Shown: positions 8,555-17,072, counted from the stretch's first letter. The stretch: DNA of 46,160 nt from JBFWUM01 sp050247255 (GCA_050247255.1 JBFWUM010000034.1:1-46160); one strand, 5' to 3'. A program made the numbers and translations. The notes: generated by a model not told the origin, from the letters alone.

Positions 8555-10926
8555 GGCCGATCATGACCCTCTCCTCCACGTTCCGCCGCCTGCCGATTCG
8601 CCGCAAGCTGACCATGGTCACCATGGCGGCCACCGGCGTGGCGCTGCTGGTCTCGTCGACGGCATTCTTCGCCTACGACATCATGACGTTCCGTCGCACC
8701 TACGTCGGCGAGCTGACGACGACGATGGATATCGTCGGCGGCAACACAACGGCGGCGCTGACGTTCGACGACGCGGCGGCAGCGCAGGAGATCCTCGGCC
8801 GCCTGGTCGCGGACGACCGCATCGCGCGGGCGGTCATCCTCAACGACGGCGGCCTGCCGTTTGCGACCTTTTCGCGCGACGGCGCCCCGGGGGGCATGTC
8901 CTGCCTCGCCGCCGACGGCGCCGAGATCGCCTTCCCGCAAGGCAGCGTGCGCGTCCGCCGGCCGATCGTCCTGGCCGCCGAGCGCATCGGCACCGTGTGC
9001 GTCGAAGCCAGCGGCGAGCCGTTCCAGGCACGCGCCGGCTCGTTCGGGCTGATTGCCGTCCTCACCCTCGGCGTCGCCGCGGTCATCGGCTTCGCGCTGC
9101 TGCAGGCGCTGCAGCGGGTGATCTCGGGACCGCTGCTCGAACTGGCCGGCACCGCGCGGCGCGTCGCCACGACGAAGGCCTTCGCCGTTCGCGCGACGAA
9201 GGAAACCGAGGACGAGCTGGGGACGCTGGTCGACGACTTCAACCAGATGCTCGACCAGATCCAGGCGCAGGACGCGCAGCTGCGCGAGCACGGTGACCGG
9301 CTCGAACAGGAAGTCTCGACACGGACCCGCGAGCTCGTGCAGGCCCGCGACGCCGCCGAGGCGGCGAGCCGCGCCAAGAGCGAGTTCCTCGCCAACATGT
9401 CGCACGAGATCCGGACGCCGATGAACGGCATCATCGGCATGACCGAGCTGGCGCTCGATACCCAGCTGACCGAGCCCCAGCACGAGTACCTCGAGACGGT
9501 CAGGGAGTGCGCCGACTCGCTGATGCTGATCATCAACGACATCCTCGACTTCTCGAAGATCGAAGCGGGCAAGATGTCGCTCGAAAGCATCACCTTCGAC
9601 GTGCGCCGGCTCGTCGCCGACGCCGCGCGGCCGCTGGCGATCCGCGCCGAGCAGAAGGGGCTGGAGCTGCTGCTGCACGTGGCGCCCGATGTGCCCGGCT
9701 TCCTGCGCGGCGACCCGGGACGCATCCGCCAGGTGCTGGTCAACCTGATGGGCAACGCCATCAAGTTCACCGAGCACGGCGAGGTGCTGGTGTCGGTCTC
9801 CCGCGGCGCCGGCCACGAGGTGCGGTTCGAGGTTGCCGATACGGGCATCGGCATCCCGGAAGACAAGCAGGCGGCCATCTTCGCCGCCTTTACCCAGGCC
9901 GACGGCTCGACGACGCGCCGTTTCGGCGGCACCGGCCTCGGGCTGACGATCTCGTCGCAGCTGATCGGCATGATGGGCGGCCGGATCTGGGTCGAGAGCG
10001 CGCCGGGCGTCGGCAGCCGCTTCTTCGCCACCGCGCAGCTGCCGCCGAGCGGCGACATGCCGGCGCATGAGGCGGAGCTCAACCTGACGGAGCAGCGGGT
10101 CCTCATCGTCGACGACAACGCGACGAACCGCCGCATCCTCAACGACGTGTTCGTGCACTGGGGCGCGCGCTGCACGCTGGCGGCTGGCGGCGCGGAAGCG
10201 CTGGCTCTGGTGGCCACCGCGCAGCGGCGCAACGAGCCGTTTGCGCTGACGCTGCTCGACGTCAACATGCCGGAGATGGACGGCTTCGCGCTGGCCGAAC
10301 AGATCCGGCAGCAGTACGCCGTCCATGGCGGCACCATCCTGATGCTCAGCTCGTCGGACCGCGCCGACGATGTGCACCGCTGCCAGGCGCTGGGCCTCGC
10401 GGCCTACGTGGTGAAGCCGGTGACGCAGCAGGATCTCCGCGCCGCGACTGCGCGGGCGCTCGGCGCCGCGCCTCGGCCGGTGGCGCCGCAGGCGCCGGCG
10501 CCGGCTGGCGCGCCGGCCGCGGACGCCGGCGGCCTGCACGTGCTGCTGGCCGAGGACAACCCGGTGAACCAGCGGCTGGCGTTGCGGCTGCTCGAGCAGG
10601 CGGGCTACCGCGTGACGGCCACGGTCAACGGCGCGGCGGCGATCGAGGCCTACCGCCGCGAGCGGCCGGACGTGATCCTCATGGACCTGCAGATGCCGGT
10701 GATGGACGGCTTCGAGGCGACGCGGACCATCCGCGACATCGAGCAGTTCCGCGGCCTGCACACCCCGATCGTCGCCCTGACCGCGCACGCCATGGAAGGC
10801 GATCGCGAGCGCTGCCTGGCGGCGTCGATGGACGGCTACGTCTCGAAGCCGATCCGCCGCCAGGAGCTGTTCGCGGAAATCGAACGCGTCATCGGCGGCA
10901 GCGTCCGCCAGGAGCTCATCGCATGA
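8551..10926 (+). CDS. Hybrid sensor histidine kinase (sensor-HAMP-HisKA-HATPase-REC-REC)
   Basis: A 791-residue membrane hybrid kinase. Order: membrane segment about 15-40, periplasmic region resembling CHASE8 (GNTTAALTFDDAAAAQEIL), second membrane segment about 165-186, HAMP, coiled linker, dimerisation domain with phospho-accepting His285 (NMSHEIRTPMNG), ATPase domain (NLMGNAIKFTEHG, DTGIGIP, GGTGLGL), then two receivers. REC1 has Asp570 (LLDVNMPEMDGF) and REC2 has Asp712 (ILMDLQMPVMDGFEA). No Hpt domain is present in the chain, although BarA/phosphorelay-type kinases usually have one; the separate Hpt protein at 14712-15029 could fill that role. The CHASE8-type sensor next to a YfiR-like gene fits a TonB/YfiR/kinase signalling route. 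Overlaps both neighbours by ATGA. Confidence 0.93.
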   Translation: MRPIMTLSSTFRRLPIRRKLTMVTMAATGVALLVSSTAFFAYDIMTFRRTYVGELTTTMDIVGGNTTAALTFDDAAAAQEILGRLVADDRIARAVILNDGGLPFATFSRDGAPGGMSCLAADGAEIAFPQGSVRVRRPIVLAAERIGTVCVEASGEPFQARAGSFGLIAVLTLGVAAVIGFALLQALQRVISGPLLELAGTARRVATTKAFAVRATKETEDELGTLVDDFNQMLDQIQAQDAQLREHGDRLEQEVSTRTRELVQARDAAEAASRAKSEFLANMSHEIRTPMNGIIGMTELALDTQLTEPQHEYLETVRECADSLMLIINDILDFSKIEAGKMSLESITFDVRRLVADAARPLAIRAEQKGLELLLHVAPDVPGFLRGDPGRIRQVLVNLMGNAIKFTEHGEVLVSVSRGAGHEVRFEVADTGIGIPEDKQAAIFAAFTQADGSTTRRFGGTGLGLTISSQLIGMMGGRIWVESAPGVGSRFFATAQLPPSGDMPAHEAELNLTEQRVLIVDDNATNRRILNDVFVHWGARCTLAAGGAEALALVATAQRRNEPFALTLLDVNMPEMDGFALAEQIRQQYAVHGGTILMLSSSDRADDVHRCQALGLAAYVVKPVTQQDLRAATARALGAAPRPVAPQAPAPAGAPAADAGGLHVLLAEDNPVNQRLALRLLEQAGYRVTATVNGAAAIEAYRRERPDVILMDLQMPVMDGFEATRTIRDIEQFRGLHTPIVALTAHAMEGDRERCLAASMDGYVSKPIRRQELFAEIERVIGGSVRQELIA

Positions 10927-12491
10927 CATCCGTAATGGAAGGACAGCCGGTGATCGGCACCGACGATCGCCTGCACGTCGACGACGTGCTCACCGCGGCC
11001 GGCATCGGCCTGTGGACCCTCGACGTCCGCTCGGGACGCGTCTGGTGGTCGGAGGGCAACGAGCGGCTGTGGGGACTCGCGCCGCGAACCTTCGACGGCC
11101 GCGTCGACACCGCCTTCGGCCTGATCGCCCCGGCGGACCTGCCGGCGGTGGCCCAGGCCATACACAACGCGACACCCGAGGCGCCTGCGTTCGCCGTCGA
11201 CTACCGCATCGGCGACGGCGCCGCGGCGCGCTGGCTGCGCAGCGTCGGCCGTGTCGACTTCGACGCCGACGGCAGCCAGCGTACGGCGAGCGGCATCACG
11301 CTCGACGTCACCGGCGAGAAGCGGCAGCAGGCCGAGTGCCTGCAGACGCGGCGGCTGGTGGCGCTCGGCCGCCTGGCGGGGGGCGTCGCCCACGACTTCA
11401 ACAACCTGCTGACGGCGATCATCGGCTTCAGCGAGCTGGTGGAGGAAACGCTGCCGGAGGGCCACGTCGCCGCCAACGACGTGGTCGAGATCCGCAGGGC
11501 GGCGCACAGCGCCGCGGTGCTGACCCGCCGCCTGCTCACCTTCGGCCGCCACGGGGAAGGGGGCGCGCGGCCGGTGGACGTCAACGACGCCATCGCCTCG
11601 CTGCAGCAGCTGCTGCGCCGCACCATCGGCGAGAACGTCCGGCTGGAGCTGACGCTCGGCGCGCACCCGGCGCACGTGCGCATCGACCCGGTGCAGCTCG
11701 AGCAGCTGCTGATGAACCTGCTGGTCAACTCGCGCGATGCGATGCCGGCGGGCGGCACCATCGCGGTGACCACCAGCAACTTCACCGGCGCCGACCCGCT
11801 CGCGCGCCCGGCCATGGTGGCCGGCGACTACATCGCCATCCGCGTCGCTGACAGCGGCTGCGGGATGTCCGATGACGTGCAGGCCAGCGCGTTCGAGCCA
11901 TTCTTCACGACCAAGGACCGCGGCAAGGGCACCGGTCTCGGGCTGTCCACCGTGCTCGAGATCGTCAAGCGCGCCGGCGGCTCGATCGCGCTGGAGAGCC
12001 GGCCGGGCGCCGGGACGACCTTCACGATCTACGTGCCGCAGACCGACGAGGCGATCCTCGAGATGCGGTGCCGCGAAGAGGTGCCGGTCGACCCGGGTCC
12101 CCCGGCGACGGTGCTGGTGGTCGAGGACGACACCTCGTTGCGCAACCTCGCGGTGCGTACGCTGAGCGCGCGCGGTTACATCACCTTCTCCGCCGCCAGC
12201 GCCGAGGAAGCGGTCACGCTCATCGAGCACAAGCTGCCGCACATCGACGTGCTGCTTGCCGACGTCATGCTGCCGGGCGCCAGCGGCTGCGAGCTGCAGC
12301 GACGGCTCACCGAGCTCTGGCCGGACCTGAAGACGGTATTCATGTCGGGCTACTCCGCCGACTCGCTGGCGCAGTTGCGGCTGCTCGACCGCGCCGTGCC
12401 ACTCCTCGAAAAGCCCTTCACGCCCCGCGCCCTGGCCCGGCAGGTCGCGGCCGCGCTCGACCGGACCGACGGCAAGGACGTCCAGCCATGA
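10923..12491 (+). CDS. PAS histidine kinase with C-terminal receiver
   Basis: A 522-residue soluble kinase with no membrane segment. An N-terminal PAS fold (GIGLWTLDVRSGRVWWSEG, WLRSVGRVDFDADG) is followed by the His157 box RLAGGVAHDFNNLLTAIIGF, an ATPase domain (QLLMNLLVNSRDAMPAGG, DSGCGM, GKGTGLGLSTV), and a receiver with Asp447 (VLLADVMLPGASG). This is the NtrB-like subclass in which the receiver controls or buffers the kinase. It probably senses a cytoplasmic cue and joins the same phosphorelay as the preceding hybrid kinase. Start and stop overlap the flanking genes by ATGA, so it is translationally coupled. Confidence 0.93.
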   Translation: MTSVMEGQPVIGTDDRLHVDDVLTAAGIGLWTLDVRSGRVWWSEGNERLWGLAPRTFDGRVDTAFGLIAPADLPAVAQAIHNATPEAPAFAVDYRIGDGAAARWLRSVGRVDFDADGSQRTASGITLDVTGEKRQQAECLQTRRLVALGRLAGGVAHDFNNLLTAIIGFSELVEETLPEGHVAANDVVEIRRAAHSAAVLTRRLLTFGRHGEGGARPVDVNDAIASLQQLLRRTIGENVRLELTLGAHPAHVRIDPVQLEQLLMNLLVNSRDAMPAGGTIAVTTSNFTGADPLARPAMVAGDYIAIRVADSGCGMSDDVQASAFEPFFTTKDRGKGTGLGLSTVLEIVKRAGGSIALESRPGAGTTFTIYVPQTDEAILEMRCREEVPVDPGPPATVLVVEDDTSLRNLAVRTLSARGYITFSAASAEEAVTLIEHKLPHIDVLLADVMLPGASGCELQRRLTELWPDLKTVFMSGYSADSLAQLRLLDRAVPLLEKPFTPRALARQVAAALDRTDGKDVQP

Positions 12492-14695
12492 GTACTTTCG
12501 CCACCCTCCGTCCTGCGGGCCGCGGCTCGGCCGTGGGAGTCGCCGGCCCGGACACGCCCTGGAGCAACCTGGCGCCCGACGCGGCGCGCCTCGCGGCGCT
12601 GCTTGCCGAGCGCGGCACGGTAACCGCGCAGGAGCTGCAGGTCGCCCTCGACCACTCCGAACACGAGCGGGCGTCGCTGGCCGACGCGCTGATCGAGCTC
12701 GGGTTCGCCACCGAAGAGGCGGTGTATGCGGCGCTGGCCGAGGCCACCGGCATGGAACTGGTCGACCTGACGACCATCGTGCCGAGCTCGCTGGCGCTGC
12801 GCCTGGTGCCTGAGCGGGTCGCCCGCAAGCACCGGGCGCTGCCGCTGACCGAGGACAACCGTGTCCTCACCTACGCCATCTCCCGCCCCTACCAGGATGA
12901 AGCCGAGCGCGACCTGGCGTTCGCCTCGGGGCGGCGGCCGCGCGCGGTACTGGCGCGGCCGTCCGACCTGCTGGCCGCCATCGACCGCCACTACGAGAGC
13001 TTCGGCGACCTCGAGCTGCTGCTCGCCAAGGTCCGGTCCGAGGCGCGCATCGAGGTCGAGGATCGCCACGACGGCACGCCGCAGTCGCCGGTCATCGACC
13101 TGTGCAACCACGTGGTCGCGCGCGCGGTGGAAGGGGGCGCCAGCGACATCCACATCGAACCGGGCAAGTCGGGCATGGTCGTCCGCTTCCGCCTCGGCGG
13201 CATTCTCGGCACCGTGATGACCATCCCGGCGGAAGCGTCAGCAGCGGTCCGCAACCGCTTCAAGGTGATGGGACAGGTCGACATCTCGGTGAAGGCGCGG
13301 CCGCAGGACGGCGCGTTCCGGCTGAAGATCAACGAGCGCGCGATCGACATCCGCCTGTCGACGCTGCCGACGATCAACGGGGAGAAGATCGTGCTGCGGG
13401 TCATCGACTCGCGCAACGAGCCGAAGGGCATCGAGGCGCTCGGCTACGACGCGCCCAGCACCGAGGCGCTGCGGCAGGCGCTCGACCGGCCCGACGGCCT
13501 CGTGCTGGTGACCGGCCCGACCGGGTCGGGCAAGTCGACGACGCTCTACAGCGGCCTGCACCACCTGCGCAACGGGCGCACGAACATCGTCTCGGTCGAG
13601 GACCCGGTCGAGCGCGTCGTCGAAGGGGTCAACCAGATCCCGGTCAATGCCAAGGGCGGCAACGGGTTCGCGGCGATCCTGCGCTCGGTGCTGCGGCAGG
13701 ACCCGAACGTGATCATGGTCGGCGAGATCCGCGACGCCGAGGTCGCCCAGATCGTCGGCCAGGCAGCCTACACTGGGCACCTGGTGCTGACCTCGCTGCA
13801 CACCACGGACGCGATCTCTGCGATCACCCGCCTCCTGAACCTTGGCCTCGAGCCGTTCAAGGTTGCAGAGAGCCTCACCGCCATCGTCGCGCAGCGCCTG
13901 GTGCGGCGACTCTGCCCGGCGTGCCGCAAGCGGAACGACCCGGGCGAAGCGCTGGCGCAGGGGCGGTCGGCCGGCATCCGCACGGTGCCGATGACGACCG
14001 GCGCCGGCTGCGAGCGCTGCCGCTTCACCGGCTACATCGATCGGCTGCCGGTGATGGAGGTGCTCGTTCCCGATGACCACCTGCGCACGGCGATCGCCCG
14101 CGGCGCCACCGGCCCCGAACTGCGGACCATGCTGCACGCCGCCGGCTTCCGCTCGATGCGCGACTACGGCCTGGAGCTGGTCACGCAGGGGATCACCTCC
14201 CTCGAAGAGATCAACCGCGTGCTGGCCGCCGATCACCAGGCGCCGCAGGCGGCGACAGCAGCGGCGGCCCCGGCCCGGCCCGAGCCGGCATCCGAGCCGG
14301 CGGCGCGTTCGAACCGCCGCGTGCTGGTGGTCGACGACGACCGCGTGACGCGGATGCTGGTGCGGCTGCTGCTCGAGAAGGAAGGCTACGAGGTCGTCGA
14401 GGGCGAGAACGGGACGCAGGCGATCGAGCTGGCCATGCGCGAGAAGCCGAACCTGCTGGTCATCGACCTGCTGATGCCGCAGATGGACGGCTATGAAGCG
14501 ATCGCCCACATCCGGCGCCAGCCGCTGCTGGCGACCCTGCCAGTGATGGTGCTGACCTCGGAAGCGGGAACGGCGGTCGAGCAGCGGGTACTCGAGCTCG
14601 GCGCCGACGATTACCTGGCCAAGCCGTTCGAACCGGCGCTGTTGATTGCGCGGATCCGCGCATCATTCCGGCGGTATGAGCACCTCGCCGCCTGA
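12488..14695 (+). CDS. GspE/PilB-type ATPase with C-terminal receiver domain
   Basis: A 735-residue fusion. The N-terminus resembles the MshEN domain: two tandem motifs, RLAALLAERGTVTAQELQV and LADALIELGFATEEAVYAAL; in MshE this domain binds cyclic di-GMP. Then the type II/IV secretion ATPase core: Walker A GPTGSGKSTT (Lys349), Asp box VGEIRDAEVAQ, His box LTSLHTTDA, and the zinc pairs CPAC and CERC (about residues 476-510). After an Ala/Pro-rich linker a complete receiver follows (VLVVDDDRVTRMLV, phospho-acceptor Asp660 in VIDLLMPQMDGYEA, Lys in YLAKPFEP). Ordinary PilB/GspE proteins end after the zinc domain. No pilin, PilC or GspF gene is nearby; the gene is embedded in a kinase operon (ATGA start overlap), suggesting phosphorylation control of a pilus or secretion motor encoded elsewhere. 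Confidence 0.92.
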   Translation: MSTFATLRPAGRGSAVGVAGPDTPWSNLAPDAARLAALLAERGTVTAQELQVALDHSEHERASLADALIELGFATEEAVYAALAEATGMELVDLTTIVPSSLALRLVPERVARKHRALPLTEDNRVLTYAISRPYQDEAERDLAFASGRRPRAVLARPSDLLAAIDRHYESFGDLELLLAKVRSEARIEVEDRHDGTPQSPVIDLCNHVVARAVEGGASDIHIEPGKSGMVVRFRLGGILGTVMTIPAEASAAVRNRFKVMGQVDISVKARPQDGAFRLKINERAIDIRLSTLPTINGEKIVLRVIDSRNEPKGIEALGYDAPSTEALRQALDRPDGLVLVTGPTGSGKSTTLYSGLHHLRNGRTNIVSVEDPVERVVEGVNQIPVNAKGGNGFAAILRSVLRQDPNVIMVGEIRDAEVAQIVGQAAYTGHLVLTSLHTTDAISAITRLLNLGLEPFKVAESLTAIVAQRLVRRLCPACRKRNDPGEALAQGRSAGIRTVPMTTGAGCERCRFTGYIDRLPVMEVLVPDDHLRTAIARGATGPELRTMLHAAGFRSMRDYGLELVTQGITSLEEINRVLAADHQAPQAATAAAAPARPEPASEPAARSNRRVLVVDDDRVTRMLVRLLLEKEGYEVVEGENGTQAIELAMREKPNLLVIDLLMPQMDGYEAIAHIRRQPLLATLPVMVLTSEAGTAVEQRVLELGADDYLAKPFEPALLIARIRASFRRYEHLAA

Positions 14696-14711
14696 GGACA
14701 AGGATAGGACC

Positions 14712-15029
14712 ATGCGTGCTGAACTGCTGGAAATGGTGGGCGGAGACACGGAGGTGCTCCGCGAAATCGTCGGCCTGTTCCTCGAGGACGTGCCGATGCG
14801 GCTGGCGGCGTTGAGCGAGGCGCTGCATGAGGGCGACCTGACGGCCACCTATCGCGCCGCGCACACGTTGAAGGGGGCAGCCGGCAACTTCGGCGTTCCC
14901 GCGATCATGCAGGCGGCGCTCGCCGTCGAGCAGCAGGCCAAGGGCGGCGACCTCGCGGCCGCGCGCCAGGCGGCAGCGGCGCTCGAGGACCAGATCGCGG
15001 TGCTCGTCCAGGAACTGAAGGAGCTCTGA
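14712..15029 (+). CDS. Hpt phosphotransfer protein
   Basis: A 105-residue histidine phosphotransfer protein. The phospho-accepting His51 lies in AAHTLKGAAGNFG. Residues 1-50 (LLEMVGGDTEVLREIVGLFLEDVP) and the C-terminal helices complete the four-helix Hpt fold. I chose ATG 14712, preceded by AAGGATAGG, over ATG 14676, which lacks a ribosome site and would overlap the upstream gene. In the operon it is the only Hpt, so it likely carries phosphate between the hybrid-kinase receivers and the receiver fused to the GspE/PilB-like ATPase (inference). A REP-like hairpin follows 4 bp after the stop. Confidence 0.92.
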   Translation: MRAELLEMVGGDTEVLREIVGLFLEDVPMRLAALSEALHEGDLTATYRAAHTLKGAAGNFGVPAIMQAALAVEQQAKGGDLAAARQAAAALEDQIAVLVQELKEL

Positions 15030-15032
15030 GGC

Positions 15033-15057
15033 GGCACCCCGTAAAGGGGTGCCCTAC
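15033..15057. repeat. REP-like hairpin, family B
   Basis: Perfect 8-bp stem GGCACCCC / GGGGTGCC around GTAAA, followed by CTAC, that is a GTAG foot on the minus strand, the classic REP tetranucleotide. It sits directly after the Hpt stop and could also act as a transcript-end hairpin. A close relative is at 45596-45620. Confidence 0.85.
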
Positions 15058-15083
15058 GGACGAGGGGCCGCCCTATCGCCATC

Positions 15084-15089
15084 TATAAT
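15084..15089 (+). promoter_or_regulatory. TATAAT -10 box, leaderless start
   Basis: Perfect TATAAT whose last base is 7 bp before the ATG at 15096, placing the start codon at about +1. No -35 consensus and no ribosome site. Confidence 0.6.
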
Positions 15090-15095
15090 GAGCGG

Positions 15096-15587
15096 ATGAT
15101 CGCCGTGCGCTATGTCTACGTGCTGGCCCTCGTCGTCTGGCTCGGAGGCATGGTCGTCCTCGGCGCGGTCGTCGCCCCGACGATCTTCCAGGTGCTGCAG
15201 GCCGGTGACGCCGCCAACGGACGCGCGCTGGCCGGCGCGGCGTTCGAGGCGACGCTGGTGCGCTTCCACACGGTCGCCTACGTCTCGGGCGGCCTCCTGC
15301 TGCTGACCCTGGCGTTGATGCGGATCCTCGGCCCCAAGCCGGTGCACTTCAACGCTCGCGTGCTGATCGTGCTGGCCATGCTGGGGCTGGCGATGTACTC
15401 GGGGTGGGTCGTGCTCGGCCGCATCGACGAGATCCAGGCGGCCGTCGGCACGCTGCCGTCGCGGCTGCCGGCCGGCGATCCGCGGCGCCTCGAGTTCGAC
15501 TCCCTGCACACGCTCGCCACCCGCCTGATGAGCGCCAACATCGTCGGCGCGCTGATCCTGCTCTACTGGGAAGCCCGTGAAAGCTGA
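15096..15587 (+). CDS. DUF4149-like integral membrane protein
   Basis: A 163-residue inner-membrane protein with four predicted hydrophobic segments: about 4-28 (VYVLALVVWLGGMVVLGAVV), 60-78, 88-106 and 146-158. The opening RYVYVLALVVWLGGMV and the pattern HTVAYVSGGLLLL match the DUF4149/TMEM205-like family of unknown function. The perfect TATAAT 7 bp upstream supports this ATG and suggests leaderless expression. The C-terminus overlaps the GTG start of the GAF gene by 11 bp. Confidence 0.8.
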   Translation: MIAVRYVYVLALVVWLGGMVVLGAVVAPTIFQVLQAGDAANGRALAGAAFEATLVRFHTVAYVSGGLLLLTLALMRILGPKPVHFNARVLIVLAMLGLAMYSGWVVLGRIDEIQAAVGTLPSRLPAGDPRRLEFDSLHTLATRLMSANIVGALILLYWEARES

Positions 15588-16032
15588 CTACGCGCGGATA
15601 GCCCGGGAAATCCAGGCCACCATCGCCCCCTACCCGGCCTACAAGGCGCAGGTGGCCGCGGTGCAGCTGTTGAAGGCGCGGATTCCGCACTACACCTGGG
15701 TCGGCATCTACCTGCTCGAGGGGGAGGAGCTGGTGCTCGGCCCGTTCCTCGGCAAGCCGTCGCCGCACACGCGCATCCCGCTCGACCGCGGCATCTGCGG
15801 CGCCGCCGCCACCGCGAAGGTGACGATCGTCGTCGACGATGTGCACGCCGATCCGCGGTACCTCGCGTGCAGCCTCGAGACACAGTCGGAAATCGTCGCG
15901 CCGATCCTGCGGGACGGAATGGTACTGGGCGAGATCGACATCGACAGCGACAGCAAGGCGGCCTTCACCGCGGACGATCGGGAGCTCGTGGAAGCTGTTG
16001 CCGCCATGCTCTCCGAAAAACTCCCATTTTGA
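15577..16032 (+). CDS. GAF protein, free methionine-R-sulfoxide reductase-like
   Basis: A 151-residue single GAF domain. WVGIYLLEGEELVLGPFLGKP, RIPLDRGICGAAATA, DDVHADPRYLACSLETQSEIV match the free methionine-(R)-sulfoxide reductase (fRMsr) subfamily, which reduces free oxidised methionine with cysteine chemistry. The expected catalytic position is Cys98 (YLACSLETQSEI) and one partner is Cys74 (GICGAA). The other conserved cysteine, normally before TRIP, is His64 (SPHTRIP), so the resolving mechanism would differ or the protein may only bind ligand. The start is GTG 15577, overlapping the upstream gene by 11 bp. The TGA stop lies in an AT-rich heptad array that continues into the next gene's start. 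Confidence 0.8.
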   Translation: MKADYARIAREIQATIAPYPAYKAQVAAVQLLKARIPHYTWVGIYLLEGEELVLGPFLGKPSPHTRIPLDRGICGAAATAKVTIVVDDVHADPRYLACSLETQSEIVAPILRDGMVLGEIDIDSDSKAAFTADDRELVEAVAAMLSEKLPF

Positions 16033-16056
16033 ATTTTGCATTTTGAATTTTGAATT
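16026..16056. repeat. ATTTTGA-type heptad array spanning a stop and a start
   Basis: Four 7-bp units of TTTTGAA/TTTTGCA type, strikingly AT-rich for this scaffold. The array supplies the stop of the GAF gene (16030-16032) and the TTG start of the dehydrogenase (16050-16052). Confidence 0.9.
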
Positions 16057-17057
16057 CACATAAACACACCATCACCCTCATCCCCGGAGACGGCATCGGG
16101 CCTGAAGTCTCGGCCGCGGTCGTTCGCATTCTCGAAACCGCGGGGCTCGACGTCGAGTGGGAGTCGCACCTGGCGGGGGTGCTGGCGCTCGAGCGCCACG
16201 GCCAGACGCTGCCCGACGATCTGCTCGCCTCGATCCGGCGCACCAGGGTCGCGCTGAAGGGACCGGTGACGACGCCGGTTGGCGGCGGGTTTACCAGCGT
16301 CAACGTCGGGCTGCGCAAGGCGCTCGACCTGTTCGCCAACCTGCGGCCGGTGTGGACCATTCCGTCGGTGCCGTCGCGCTACGAGGGGATCGACCTGGTC
16401 ATCGTCCGCGAGAACACCGAGGACCTGTACTCGGGGCTCGAGCACGAGGTGGTGCCCGGGGTCGTCGAGAGCCTGAAGATCATCACCGAGCAGGCGTCGA
16501 CGCGCATTGCCCGCTTCGCCTTCGAGTACGCGCGCAAGCACGGCCGCAAGCGGGTCACGGCGGTGCACAAGGCGAACATCATGAAGCTCGGCGACGGCCT
16601 CTTCCTGCGCTCGGTGAAGGCGGTGGCCGCGGAGTACCCCGATATCACCAGCGACGAGCGGATCGTCGATGCGGCCTGCATGCACCTGGTGATGAACCCG
16701 CAGCAGTTCGACATCCTCGTGCTGCCGAACCTGTATGGCGACATCGTCTCGGACCTGTGCGCCGGGCTGGTCGGCGGGCTGGGGATCGTCCCGGCGGCGA
16801 ACCTGGGGACGGAGATCGGCGTGTTCGAGGCGGTGCACGGCAGCGCGCCCGACATCGCCGGGAAAGGGCTGGCGAACCCGACGGCGCTGCTGCTGTCGGC
16901 GGTGCTGATGCTGCGCCACATCGACGAGGGGGCGATTGCCGATCGCGTGGTCGCGGCGCTGAACCAGGTGCTGGCCGGCGACGGCGTGCGGACGCGCGAC
17001 CTTGGCGGCACGGCGAGCACGAGCGCGTTCACGGAAGCGATCTGCCGCCGGCTCTAA
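16050..17057 (+). CDS. Isocitrate/isopropylmalate-family dehydrogenase, likely NAD isocitrate dehydrogenase
   Basis: A 335-residue beta-decarboxylating dehydrogenase. Motifs: TLIPGDGIGPEV at the N-terminus, GPVTTPVGGGFTSVNVGLRKALDLFANLRPV (split here: GPVTTPVGGGFTSVNVGLRK then LDLFANLRPV), IVRENTEDLYSGLEH, TAVHKANIMKLGDGLF, metal site LYGDIVSDLCAGLVGGLG, and EAVHGSAPDIAGKGLANPTA. The substrate loop SVNVGLRK and the NTEDLY segment resemble the NAD-dependent isocitrate dehydrogenases related to eukaryotic IDH3; isopropylmalate dehydrogenase is less likely. The only usable start near the motif is TTG 16050, inside the heptad array and without a ribosome site. The TAA stop lies in the loop of a REP-like hairpin. 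Confidence 0.88.
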   Translation: MNSHKHTITLIPGDGIGPEVSAAVVRILETAGLDVEWESHLAGVLALERHGQTLPDDLLASIRRTRVALKGPVTTPVGGGFTSVNVGLRKALDLFANLRPVWTIPSVPSRYEGIDLVIVRENTEDLYSGLEHEVVPGVVESLKIITEQASTRIARFAFEYARKHGRKRVTAVHKANIMKLGDGLFLRSVKAVAAEYPDITSDERIVDAACMHLVMNPQQFDILVLPNLYGDIVSDLCAGLVGGLGIVPAANLGTEIGVFEAVHGSAPDIAGKGLANPTALLLSAVLMLRHIDEGAIADRVVAALNQVLAGDGVRTRDLGGTASTSAFTEAICRRL

Positions 17058-17070
17058 AGAGCCGGGCTCC
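17048..17070. repeat. REP-like hairpin, family C, at the dehydrogenase stop
   Basis: Perfect 7-bp stem CCGGCTC / GAGCCGG around TAAA, followed by GCTCC (GGAG foot on the minus strand). The loop contains the TAA stop codon (17055-17057) and the assembly gap begins two bases later. A sister copy is at 26337-26359. Confidence 0.8.
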
Positions 17071-17072
17071 GG

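Noticed and set aside
8329..10929. Long open frame on the minus strand opposite the hybrid kinase.
   Set aside because: Its translation is Arg/Ala/His-rich with no motifs, and the plus strand carries full kinase domains; a GC-rich shadow.
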